Under the pieces are notes generated by a model, which saw only the letters and a list, made by a program, of their open reading frames with translations, did no database searches and was not told the DNA's origin. Below, piece by piece: positions 50,439 through 58,931 of a stretch of 64,000 nt of DNA. The stretch is from Hallella bergensis DSM 17361 (GTDB lineage Bacteria; Bacteroidota; Bacteroidia; Bacteroidales; Bacteroidaceae): assembly GCF_000160535.1 (NCBI RefSeq), contig NZ_GG704784.1, positions 105,039 to 169,038 on the forward strand, read 5' to 3'. How positions within the stretch are numbered: the stretch's first letter is position 1; each line of letters opens with the position of its first letter. Both the position numbers and the translations under genes were made by a program.

Positions 50439-51059
50439 CTACTTGATGCGCTTCAGGGCTTCCTTCACCACCATTTCCACAACCATGTCGGGCTGTTCGG
50501 TGAGGATAGCCGTCACCGTCTTGGTCGCAGGCGCCGGCGAGAAGCCCAGCATGGTCAGGGCCGAGACTGCCTCGTCTTTCACGGCCGTGTTCACAGCCGA
50601 GACCTTGGTGTCAGGGGTGCCGGCATGCAGCACCTCGGCAATGCCCGAACTAACGATTTTGTCGCGCAGGTCGACGATGACGCGCTGTGCCGTTTTCAGT
50701 CCAATGCCCTTCACACTCTTGATGAGTTTCTCGTTGCCGTTGGCAATGGCGTTGCACAGTTCCTTGGGAGTGAGCGACGAGAGCATGGTGCGAGCCGTGT
50801 TGGCCCCCACCCCCGACACAGTGATGAGCATGCGATAGAGCTCGCGCTCCTGCTTGGAGGCAAACCCATAGAGCGTGTAGTTGTCGTCGCGTCCACCGGT
50901 CTGGATGGCCTCGTGAACATAGAGTTTCACGGCCTTCTTGCCCTGGATGTCGTCGTAGGTGTTGAGCGAAATGCTCAGGGCATAACCTATTCCGCCGGTC
51001 TCCACCACAGCCAGAGCCGGCGTGAGCTCTGTCAGCTCACCTTGAATATATTCGATCAT
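50439..51059 (-). CDS. ruvA: Holliday junction branch migration protein RuvA
   Basis: 206 residues. Domain I beta-barrel (MIEYIQGELTELTPALAVVE, GIGYALSISLNTYD), two helix-hairpin-helix motifs (LYRMLITVSGVGANTARTML, KSVKGIGLKTAQRVIVDLRD) and C-terminal domain III (AVSALTMLGFSPAPATKTV) that binds RuvB. Forms the tetrameric junction-binding core. It precedes sprA on the same strand, the ruvA-sprA order found in other Bacteroidetes. Confidence 0.97.
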   Translation of the reverse strand: MIEYIQGELTELTPALAVVETGGIGYALSISLNTYDDIQGKKAVKLYVHEAIQTGGRDDNYTLYGFASKQERELYRMLITVSGVGANTARTMLSSLTPKELCNAIANGNEKLIKSVKGIGLKTAQRVIVDLRDKIVSSGIAEVLHAGTPDTKVSAVNTAVKDEAVSALTMLGFSPAPATKTVTAILTEQPDMVVEMVVKEALKRIK

Positions 51060-51237
51060 GTTTGCAAAAATTGTATATACGCTCTAATAACGCACGAATC
51101 CCACCGATTATTGCATCTCCGGCAGAAAACAAGTTGCGGCCTGACCGTCGGAGCCGTAGGGCGGCCGTGCCCCCGCCCCCGTTCTCCGCGAAGGGTGATG
51201 CCCGACCAAATCGCCACCGGCAGAAAATCTTACAATT

Positions 51238-51581
51238 GCCCGTTCAGGTTTCGCGAATTTAAAAACCAACCCCCTCCTTCCCTGAAATTCGCGAAATTCG
51301 TGAAATTCGTAGTCCCCTAATTACCAACCAATTACCTCAAAAGCCAAAATCTAATCAGTTTCCTCATCCGCGGTTCACTATGCAATCGCAGTGCGGATAC
51401 AGCCTAACCGCGTCGCAATTAAGGTTTCGTCGCATGGTGATGGAACCTCAACCGCAGCGCCACAAGGCCTCAACCGCAGCGCCGCAAGATTTTTCTGCAT
51501 GTCCGACCTGGTTTGACGTTCAAAAACATGGCGCTTTTTTCTCTAAATGCTTCGAAATTCCTGACCGAAAAAGCATTCATC
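51238..51581 (-). repeat. Dispersed intergenic element, copy 4 (box end to the left)
   Basis: 344 bp in the divergent ruvA/LysM region. Box 51243-51263 (TTCAGGTTTCGCGAATTTAA...) is the inverse of 63811-63831 over 21 bp. Five or so ~22-bp units follow (AACCTCAACCGCAGCGCC, GGCCTCAACCGCAGCGCC and degenerate ones), then GTTCAAAAACATGGCGC at the other end. The copy aligns along its length with 63508-63842. A 69-codon ORF runs through it but is not taken as a gene. Confidence 0.85.
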
Positions 51582-51651
51582 TTTTTTGACAAAAGGCGGC
51601 GCGCGCGACAATAATCTTTGGTTTTTTAGCCATTTTTACATCGAACTTTTG

Positions 51652-51659
51652 TATTTTTG
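51652..51659 (+). promoter_or_regulatory. -7 element for the LysM gene
   Basis: TATTTTTG, 32 nt before ATG 51692. Confidence 0.5.
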
Positions 51660-51691
51660 CAGGGTAGTAGCATTTTGCATGTAAAGAAGAT

Positions 51692-53041
51692 ATGAGAAAA
51701 GTATTGCGATATTTGTTGGTTGCCGTAGCATTCTGCTTTGTGGCCAACGCTTCTGCCCAGGTGAACAAGTGGCAGGATATGTATAAGGTGAAAAAGAAAG
51801 ACACCATCTTCGGCATTGCCAAGAAATACGGCATCACCATGCCGGAACTGATGGAGGCCAACCCCGAGATGAAGGTCGAGGGCTATGAGCTGAAAAAGGG
51901 TGACTATATCTTTATTCCCTTTCCCAAGCCCGAGGCCGTGAAGCAGGGCACTGCACCCAAGCCCCAGAACAAGGTGGCTTTCGGAAGCAGACCCGTCAGG
52001 GTGGGCGTGATGCTGCCCCTGCACGATGTGGACGGCGACGGGCGTCGCATGGTGGAATATTATCGGGGATTTCTCCTGGCGCTCGAAGACCTCAAGGCGG
52101 CCGGCCTATCGACCGACGTGCACGCCTGGAACGTGAACATCGATGCCGACATCACTCAGTTTACCAAAGACCCGGCCGCCGCACAGTGCGACGTGATCTT
52201 CGGCCCGCTCTACACCCACCAGGTGCGCGCCCTGGCCGAATTTTGCAAGGCGCGCGACATCAAATTGGTCATCCCCTTCTCCATCAACGGAGACGACGTG
52301 GCCCGCTACAGTCAGATTTTCCAGGTATGGGAATCTCCCGACAAGCTGAACAACAGCGCCATCGAGGCTTTCTTGCAGCGCTTCCCCAATGCCCATCCGG
52401 TGTTTGTGGATTGCAACGACTCCACCTCGAGGAAAGGCATCTTCACCTTCGCCCTTCGCAACCGATTGGAAAACAGGAAAATAGCCTACAGCATCACCAA
52501 TCTGAACAACAGCGAGGCCATGTTTGTCAAGGCCTTTCGCACCAACCAGCCCAATGTGGTTATCCTGAATACGGGGCGGTCGCCGGAACTGAACATCGCC
52601 CTGGCCAAGCTCGAGAGCCTGCAGAACAACCAGCCCTCGCTGCGCATCTCGCTCTTTGGCTACACCGAATGGCTGATGTACACGGAGAACAATCTGAACC
52701 GGTTTCACCGCTTCGACACTTACATCCCCACCCATTTTTACTATAACCCCATGAATGCTGCGACGAGGCGCTTGGAGCAGAACTACCGCCGATGGTTCCG
52801 GCAGGACATGCAGCACGCGCTGCCACGGTTTGCCATCACGGGATATGACCAAGCCCAGTTCTTCATCCGGGGACTCGTCAGTCACGGCAAGAACTTCAAA
52901 GGCACCAAGGGGCAGAGTTCCTACACACCGCTGCAGAGCCCGCTGAAGTTCGGGCAGGTGGGGTCTGCCGGCATGCAAAACCAGTTTTTCCAACTCATAC
53001 ACTATGCCCCCGGCAACCGCATCGAATCCATTGCTTACTAA
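51692..53041 (+). CDS. LysM-domain periplasmic binding-like protein
   Basis: 449 residues. Signal peptide (MRKVLRYLLVAVAFCFVANA), an N-terminal LysM domain that binds peptidoglycan (YKVKKKDTIFGIAKKYGIT, then LKKGDYIFIPFP), and a C-terminal ~320-residue part resembling a type I periplasmic binding fold (RVGVMLPLHDVDGDGRRMVE, DVIFGPLYTHQVRALAEFC). It could tether to the wall and sense or bind a ligand. Three bases before the PorT-like gene, so in the same operon. Confidence 0.85.
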   Translation: MRKVLRYLLVAVAFCFVANASAQVNKWQDMYKVKKKDTIFGIAKKYGITMPELMEANPEMKVEGYELKKGDYIFIPFPKPEAVKQGTAPKPQNKVAFGSRPVRVGVMLPLHDVDGDGRRMVEYYRGFLLALEDLKAAGLSTDVHAWNVNIDADITQFTKDPAAAQCDVIFGPLYTHQVRALAEFCKARDIKLVIPFSINGDDVARYSQIFQVWESPDKLNNSAIEAFLQRFPNAHPVFVDCNDSTSRKGIFTFALRNRLENRKIAYSITNLNNSEAMFVKAFRTNQPNVVILNTGRSPELNIALAKLESLQNNQPSLRISLFGYTEWLMYTENNLNRFHRFDTYIPTHFYYNPMNAATRRLEQNYRRWFRQDMQHALPRFAITGYDQAQFFIRGLVSHGKNFKGTKGQSSYTPLQSPLKFGQVGSAGMQNQFFQLIHYAPGNRIESIAY

Positions 53042-53044
53042 GCT

Positions 53045-53800
53045 ATGACAAAGCCTATTCTCTCCGCACTCCTCCTGCTGCTACCCCTATGCGTCGGGGC
53101 ACAGGTGGGCGAGCACCGCAGCACATTCTCCGTGGGTCTGAACGGCGGGTATAACATGACGACCATACGCTTCACCCCCAAAGTGGTGCAGAAAATGAAG
53201 GGCGGCCTCACGGGCGGCATCTCCATGCGCTACACGGTGGAGAAGTATTTTTCCACCATCGCGTCGGTAGCTGCCGAGGTGAATTATGGGCAGATGGGAT
53301 GGTGTGAGGACATCCGCGACCTCAACGATCAGCCTGTCATCAATGCTGCCACGGGTTTGCCCGAGGAATACAGTCGCACGATCAACTATATCCAGGTGCC
53401 GTTCATGGCCCATCTGGCCTGGGGGCGTGAAGACCGCGGCGTGAACTTCTTTGTGAACGCCGGACCGCAGTTTGGCTATTACCTGAGCGAGAGTACGAAG
53501 TCGAATTTTGAATGGCGCAACATGAATCTGGCCGATCGGGCCAACACCATTGTGGCGCAGGACACGATGGCCGTGGAAAACAAGCTGGACTATGGCATCA
53601 TGGCCGGCGTGGGACTGGAATACAGTCACCCCAAGGCGGGGCGCTTCCTGCTTGAGGCACGCTATTATTACGGTCTGGGAAACATCTATGGCGACTCCAA
53701 ACGCGACTATTTCGGGTCGAGCAATTTCGGCACCATCACGGTGAAACTGGCCTATCTGTTCGACATCACCCGCTATCAGGACACGCGGGGCAAGCACTAA
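53045..53800 (+). CDS. PorT-family outer membrane beta-barrel protein
   Basis: 251 residues. Signal peptide (MTKPILSALLLLLPLCVGAQ) and an eight-strand barrel-like domain: STFSVGLNGGYNMTTIRFTP, VPFMAHLAWGREDRGVNFFV, YGIMAGVGLEYSHPKAGRFL and the C-terminal KLAYLFDI. PorT is needed for T9SS function in Porphyromonas. Whether this is the true PorT or only a paralogue of the family cannot be decided here. It follows the LysM gene. Confidence 0.8.
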   Translation: MTKPILSALLLLLPLCVGAQVGEHRSTFSVGLNGGYNMTTIRFTPKVVQKMKGGLTGGISMRYTVEKYFSTIASVAAEVNYGQMGWCEDIRDLNDQPVINAATGLPEEYSRTINYIQVPFMAHLAWGREDRGVNFFVNAGPQFGYYLSESTKSNFEWRNMNLADRANTIVAQDTMAVENKLDYGIMAGVGLEYSHPKAGRFLLEARYYYGLGNIYGDSKRDYFGSSNFGTITVKLAYLFDITRYQDTRGKH

Positions 53801-53863
53801 TCGCATGGCCACACAACAAGATATTCAACATCAATCATAACCCAATTAAAACTTAAACCAACT

Positions 53864-55387
53864 ATGTTTGAAAATCAACCCAAAGGGCTATTCGCCTTAG
53901 CCCTTGCCAACACCGGTGAGCGTTTCGGCTATTACACCATGCTGGCCATCTTTGCACTCTTTCTCCAAGCCAACTTCGGATGGAGCGAGGGACTGACCGG
54001 GACGGTGTTTTCCACGTTCCTGATGCTTGTCTACTTTCTCCCCATCGTGGGTGGTGCCGTGGCCGACAAGATCGGTTTTGGCCGCTGTGTGACCATCGGT
54101 ATTATCGTGATGTTCCTGGGCTATCTGCTCATGGCCATTCCCGCCGGTGCCGGAACGCCGGCCGTGGTGATTATGATCGCCGCCCTGCTGATGATCAGCA
54201 TCGGCACAAGCCTGTTCAAGGGTAACCTGCAGGTTATGGTGGGCAAACTCTATGACTCCCCCGAAATGGCCGGACAGCGTGATAACGGTTTCTCCATATT
54301 CTATATGGCCATCAACATCGGAGCCCTGTTTGCACCCACGGCCGCACTCAAGCTGATGGAATGGTCGCAAAACACTTTCGGCGTGAGCGAGCAGGTGGCC
54401 TATCACTATGCCTTCGGGGTGGCCTGTGTGTCGCTGATGGTGTCGATGCTGATTTACTACGTCTTCCGCTATACGTTCTCCCACATCGATACTTCAGCCA
54501 AGAGCAAGACTGTGAAGTCGGAAGTCAAGGTGGAGGAACATGAGGAAACGCCCGAGGAGAAAGCCGACACGCGGAGCCGTTTGGTGGCTTTGTTCCTGGT
54601 GTTTGCGGTAGTGATTTTCTTCTGGATGGCCTTCCACCAGAACGGACTGACCCTGACGTTCTTTGCCCGCGACTTCACGCAGACCAGTGCCACGGGACTC
54701 ACCGCCATGCTGTTTGACGTGACCAACGTGGTGGCTGTTATCTTTATCATCTATGCACTTGTAGCCGTCTTCCAAGCCAAAACGAGCAAGGGCAAGGGCA
54801 TTGCCGGCTTGGTGATTCTGGCTGCATTGGCTTTCTTGATTTACAAATACAGCGCATTGGTGAGCAGCGGCGAGGTGGTAGCGGTTTCTGCCCCCATCTT
54901 CCAGCAGTTCAACCCAGCCTTCGTGGTGGCCCTCACCCCACTGAGCATGGCTCTGTTCGGATGGCTTGCCTCACGGGGCAAGGAGCCCTCGGCTCCCCGC
55001 AAGATTGGTTACGGTATGCTCGTGGCCGGTCTCGGTTTCGTGGTGATGATTGCAGCCTCGGTGGGTCTGAGCTACACGCTCACCGACGAACAGCGCGTGT
55101 CGCCCCTGTGGCTGGTTTCCACGTATTTGGTGCTGACCTTTGCCGAGCTGATGCTCTCGCCAATGGGAATCAGCTTCGTGAGCAAAGTGGCTCCGCTGAA
55201 ATACCAAGGCCTAATGATGGGTTGCTGGTTTGGTGCAACCGCCATTGGCAACTTCCTGGTGCAGATTCCCGCATACCTGTGGAAAGCCGTGCCGCTCACG
55301 ATGGTGTGGGGCGTGCTGGTGGCACTCTGCTTGGCATCGTTCGTCTTCATTTTCTCGGTGATGAAGAAGCTCGAGAAAGTGTGTTAA
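53864..55387 (+). CDS. Proton-dependent oligopeptide transporter (POT/PTR family)
   Basis: 507 residues, 12-14 TM helices. The family signature NTGERFGYYTMLAIFALFLQ (ExxER-like E-R-F-x-Y-Y) at the N-terminus, GGAVADKIGFGRCVTIGIIV, GTSLFKGNLQVMVGKLY and the C-terminal LMLSPMGISFVSKVAPLKYQ are present. Imports di- and tripeptides with protons across the inner membrane, fitting an asaccharolytic/peptide side of Prevotella metabolism. Last gene before the double terminator. Confidence 0.94.
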   Translation: MFENQPKGLFALALANTGERFGYYTMLAIFALFLQANFGWSEGLTGTVFSTFLMLVYFLPIVGGAVADKIGFGRCVTIGIIVMFLGYLLMAIPAGAGTPAVVIMIAALLMISIGTSLFKGNLQVMVGKLYDSPEMAGQRDNGFSIFYMAINIGALFAPTAALKLMEWSQNTFGVSEQVAYHYAFGVACVSLMVSMLIYYVFRYTFSHIDTSAKSKTVKSEVKVEEHEETPEEKADTRSRLVALFLVFAVVIFFWMAFHQNGLTLTFFARDFTQTSATGLTAMLFDVTNVVAVIFIIYALVAVFQAKTSKGKGIAGLVILAALAFLIYKYSALVSSGEVVAVSAPIFQQFNPAFVVALTPLSMALFGWLASRGKEPSAPRKIGYGMLVAGLGFVVMIAASVGLSYTLTDEQRVSPLWLVSTYLVLTFAELMLSPMGISFVSKVAPLKYQGLMMGCWFGATAIGNFLVQIPAYLWKAVPLTMVWGVLVALCLASFVFIFSVMKKLEKVC

Positions 55388-55402
55388 TCTAAAATTTCGT
55401 GT

Positions 55403-55441
55403 GCACGCCTTTAACCTCAAGAGTTTGTGTTAAAGGCGTGC
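55403..55441 (+). terminator. Hairpin after the POT gene
   Basis: Perfect 13-bp stem GCACGCCTTTAAC with its complement, 13-nt loop, 16 bp after the stop. Confidence 0.75.
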
Positions 55442-55455
55442 CACGTTTGAATGAT

Positions 55456-55494
55456 AAGGCAAAGGGTTTGGCCATTGGCCAAACCCTTTGCCTT
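55456..55494. terminator. 39-bp palindromic terminator
   Basis: Two 19-bp arms (AAGGCAAAGGGTTTGGCCA with its complement) around one central base, followed by TTTT on the plus strand. It separates the convergent POT gene and GH43 gene. Confidence 0.85.
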
Positions 55495-55500
55495 TTACTG

Positions 55501-56904
55501 TTATTTTCTTGGTTCTTGCAGGTTCGCAACTTCCATTTTCCACCAGTCGAACGTCAGCAGTTTTCGACCTTTCTGACCTTTGAATGAGAAGAACAGATCG
55601 TGGATGCCGGTAGGCGGCGCAGTGATGTCGGCCTGAAGGGTCTGCCATTCTTCCCATCCGCCGGTAGCAGGGACGGGAATTTCGGCCATGGGTTTGCCGC
55701 CGATGCTGTCCGTATATACTTCTATCCGACCGCCCTGCGTGGCACTGGCTACGCTCACGGTGATATGCCGGGGGCCGGATGATCCGAAGTCAACGTTGGC
55801 CAATTTCAGCCAATCGCCATGATGCACATCGCTCAGATACACGCCCGTGCGGTGGTTTTGCTCCGTCGTGAGTCCGTGAGAGAACGCCATCGTCTCGGCC
55901 TCAACCCGCTGATAGGGATTGAACGTGCCCACGGGCTGCACTCCTTGGGCAGAAGGCATGATGGTTGGGATTGTTCCATCAGCATTGTAGGTAAACTCCT
56001 CCACGGCCATACTGCGTGCAAAGCCTCCCCCACCGGGCAGGTTTCCGGTGTGGTAGAAGAAGTAATCGTGCCCCTTGAATGTGGCCAGGCCGCAATGGTT
56101 GGTAAACGACCGGGTGGAGTTGAGTTGTGGCATGATGGTGGCTTGGTAAGTCCAAGGACCCAGAGGCTTCTTGCTCATGGAATAGGCAATGTGTTCCGGC
56201 ACGCCCCCCGCGGCATATAACATGTAATAGTTCTTGCCGCGTTTGGAAAGCCAGGGGCCTTCGGTATAGAGGTCTTTGTATTTCACACCCTTCTCCCGCT
56301 TGGCCGGTGATGGGGCGCCAAAGCTTTTCTCATTCTGCTCCACCCGCGTCACCAGACCGTCAAAACTCACCATGTCAGGATTGAGTTTGGCCTGATGAAT
56401 CTCCGGATTGCCCCATACGAGATACGCTTGGTCACCGTCTACCAAGGCTGTTGGGTCGATATTGTCCCACTTCCCATCGTCATAGAGAGGTTGGCCAAGC
56501 GCATCCCTGAAAGGCCCGGTCGGACTGTCGGCCACGGCCACGCCAATGGCCATGCCACCGGAGAGCTTGGAGTGGGCACACACATACCAGTAGTATTTGC
56601 CGTTGCGCTCCACACACTGTGTAGCCCAAGCGCGGTCATCAGCCCAACTGAACGAGTTGAGCCCTAAAAGTTCGCCATGATCGGTCCAGTTTGCCATGTC
56701 GGTCGTGGAATACACGCGCCATTGATACATCCAGAAGAAATCGGCTCCCGGCTCGTCTACGTCTGCATAGACATAGAGGGTGTCGCCCTTCACCATAGGG
56801 GCGGGGTCGGCTGTGTATCGGGTTTGCACAAAGGGGTTTTGCGCCATCAGGGCAACTGGCAGCATGAGCGCTGCACTTATCATCATTATTTTTCTTTTCA
56901 TCAT
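55501..56904 (-). CDS. Glycoside hydrolase family 43 with CBM6
   Basis: 467 residues. Signal peptide, then a five-bladed propeller with the three catalytic acids: Asp33 in YTADPAPMV, Asp about 150 in NIDPTALVDG and Glu about 215 in YTEGPWLSK. The C-terminal ~130 residues form a CBM6-like module (RVEAETMAFSHGLTTEQN, VDFGSSGPRHITVSVAS). Most likely an alpha-L-arabinofuranosidase or beta-xylosidase. Last gene of the glycan operon, 9 bp after the GH97 gene. Confidence 0.88.
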   Translation of the reverse strand: MMKRKIMMISAALMLPVALMAQNPFVQTRYTADPAPMVKGDTLYVYADVDEPGADFFWMYQWRVYSTTDMANWTDHGELLGLNSFSWADDRAWATQCVERNGKYYWYVCAHSKLSGGMAIGVAVADSPTGPFRDALGQPLYDDGKWDNIDPTALVDGDQAYLVWGNPEIHQAKLNPDMVSFDGLVTRVEQNEKSFGAPSPAKREKGVKYKDLYTEGPWLSKRGKNYYMLYAAGGVPEHIAYSMSKKPLGPWTYQATIMPQLNSTRSFTNHCGLATFKGHDYFFYHTGNLPGGGGFARSMAVEEFTYNADGTIPTIMPSAQGVQPVGTFNPYQRVEAETMAFSHGLTTEQNHRTGVYLSDVHHGDWLKLANVDFGSSGPRHITVSVASATQGGRIEVYTDSIGGKPMAEIPVPATGGWEEWQTLQADITAPPTGIHDLFFSFKGQKGRKLLTFDWWKMEVANLQEPRK

Positions 56905-56913
56905 CACATCCTT

Positions 56914-58854
56914 TTATTCTGCACGACCGATGAGAACGATGCCTCCGTTTTGCGGTATCGTGATATTGAGTTTGCGTTTATAGGTCATGGGCTTCACCTT
57001 GCCCTGCAAGGCCGGACTGTCAGAGTAGACCGTCAGCTCGCTTTTTGGCTCCAACATGGGCAGGGTTAAGCTGCGTTTCAACGGATCTTTCTCTGCATTG
57101 ATACCCACAATATACCACTGGTCAGCGTGTCGTCGAGCCATAATGACATACTTTCCGGGATAGCCGTCAATGAATTTTGTTTCGTCCCAGGTGGTGGGAA
57201 CTTGCTTCATGAACTCGACAGCCCATGCGGGGGCATCCGTCAGATTATTAGGAGCCAGGGCAAAGTGCTGCACTGGGCTTTGGAACAACACGGCCGTGGC
57301 CAAGGCAAAAACATCGGACGTGCGTCGCTGGTTGCCCGTACGGTTGTTGGCATTATAGAACTTGTTGAGCGCCGATCCACCGAAATCCATGCTGCCAACG
57401 GTGTTGCGCACAAACGGATGAATGCAGGCATTACGAGCCTCAGCATCGCACATCTCTTGCGAGAAATGCAGATTCTCACTGGCCAGGACGGCTTCGCTGG
57501 CCGCAAAGTTGGGATACATGCGTTCCCAACCGCGTGGCAACGTGCAGCCGTGGAAGATGCAGAGTAATCCGTAGTCGTTGGCGTCGCTCAGGATTTGTTC
57601 ATAACGCTGCAGCATATCCTGTTTGTCTCCTCCGAAAAAGTCGACCTTAATACCCCGGATGCCCGTCTGTTGCATCCATTTCATCTCGGCTTTTCGCTTG
57701 ATCGGGTCGCTCATAATGCCGCGCGGTCCTTGCGGAGCGTCATTCCAATATCCGTTGGAGTTGTACCAAAGATACAGGCTCACGCCTTTCGTTCGGCCAT
57801 AGTCAGCCAATCGTTGAATACCCTCACGACCGATACGGGTGTCCCAAAGTGCGTCGACCAATACGGAGTTATACCCCATGGCCGCCGAAAAGTCGATATA
57901 ACGCTTCTGTTCGTCGAAGTTGCAACTGCCATCCATGCCGATAATCCAACTCCAACTGCCCTTGCCGTAAACATATTCCTGCGAGGCGGGATAACGCTGT
58001 TCCACCAAATCGAAAGGCACCGTGGTCTCCACAATGTTGGCCAAATCACGGCCCAACGTTATCGTGCGCCAAGGTGTTTGTCCTGGCAAGGCCATGCCCG
58101 GCTCGACAGATCCCAGGCCGTTTCCCTCGCCCGGTTGCGGAAATCCGATGGTGTAAAGACCGTCCTGATGTCCGATGAGCCGACTGCCACAATAGTTTCC
58201 GCCTACCCCTGTCTCGGAAACCAATACCCATCCGTCGGCTCCTACCTTGAACAAACAGGGAAAAGTGTAGCCCTCGCCCCATCCATTCTTGCCAAGAGTG
58301 TCGTCGCAAGTGTAGTTGGTTTCATAACTGGGATAGGTCGAGGCAAATCCACCCATGGGCTTTACCTGCGGACAAAGAAAGGTCGTTGTGCCCTCAGGAA
58401 ACCGAAAACCGGAACTTTCGCTTTGAATCACTTCCCTTAATCGCTGCTTGGCCGGATAGAGCCGGTAGCAATAAGCCACGTCACGGTCGGTCAGACGGAA
58501 CACGACATCGATCGAGTCGCCCTGCGAAGTCTTGAATCGGCACACAGCTTCCGTGGCTTGATAGTCGACTTCCGACTGCTTGATATTCCTAAGCTGGTAG
58601 TGCTCCCGAATGTCGTTCGACTGAGCACCAACGAGTGTCAGCCCCATGGAAAAATCCCTTTCGGGCGTCACAACGCCCAAGGGCGAGGACAAAATCATGG
58701 TTTTTCCCTCATAAGTCACCGTATAGGTGGCACGGCCACCGGCATCCGAAAGGGTTGTTTTTATTTTTCCTTGTGGACTGAGAAAGCTCTTCTCGGTTGC
58801 CAAAACCGATGTCATCACACCCAATGCCACTATCATTGAAAGGTATCGTTTCAT
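56914..58854 (-). CDS. Glycoside hydrolase family 97, probably retaining alpha-galactosidase type
   Basis: 646 residues with a signal peptide. N-terminal beta-sandwich, (beta/alpha)8 barrel with YDWIIGMDG-like SWSWIIGMDGSCNF, GIRGIKVDFFGGDKQDML and ASENLHFSQEMCDAEAR, and C-terminal beta domain. The Asp in KVDFF (about residue 403) is the nucleophile of the retaining GH97 subgroup; inverting SusB-type enzymes lack it. The substrate is therefore more likely alpha-galactosyl than alpha-glucosyl. 77-bp gap from GH95. Confidence 0.87.
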   Translation of the reverse strand: MKRYLSMIVALGVMTSVLATEKSFLSPQGKIKTTLSDAGGRATYTVTYEGKTMILSSPLGVVTPERDFSMGLTLVGAQSNDIREHYQLRNIKQSEVDYQATEAVCRFKTSQGDSIDVVFRLTDRDVAYCYRLYPAKQRLREVIQSESSGFRFPEGTTTFLCPQVKPMGGFASTYPSYETNYTCDDTLGKNGWGEGYTFPCLFKVGADGWVLVSETGVGGNYCGSRLIGHQDGLYTIGFPQPGEGNGLGSVEPGMALPGQTPWRTITLGRDLANIVETTVPFDLVEQRYPASQEYVYGKGSWSWIIGMDGSCNFDEQKRYIDFSAAMGYNSVLVDALWDTRIGREGIQRLADYGRTKGVSLYLWYNSNGYWNDAPQGPRGIMSDPIKRKAEMKWMQQTGIRGIKVDFFGGDKQDMLQRYEQILSDANDYGLLCIFHGCTLPRGWERMYPNFAASEAVLASENLHFSQEMCDAEARNACIHPFVRNTVGSMDFGGSALNKFYNANNRTGNQRRTSDVFALATAVLFQSPVQHFALAPNNLTDAPAWAVEFMKQVPTTWDETKFIDGYPGKYVIMARRHADQWYIVGINAEKDPLKRSLTLPMLEPKSELTVYSDSPALQGKVKPMTYKRKLNITIPQNGGIVLIGRAE

Positions 58855-58931
58855 GTTCTACTGTTTGGTTAAATAGGATTTGATATAGTTGGCTGTTTTC
58901 TTCGTCTACTTTGTCCTATATCGTTTTTTGA

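Noticed and set aside
51238..51581. Possible CRISPR array from ~22-bp-spaced units
   Set aside because: Units are degenerate and contiguous, with no constant repeat separated by unique spacers, no leader and no cas genes.
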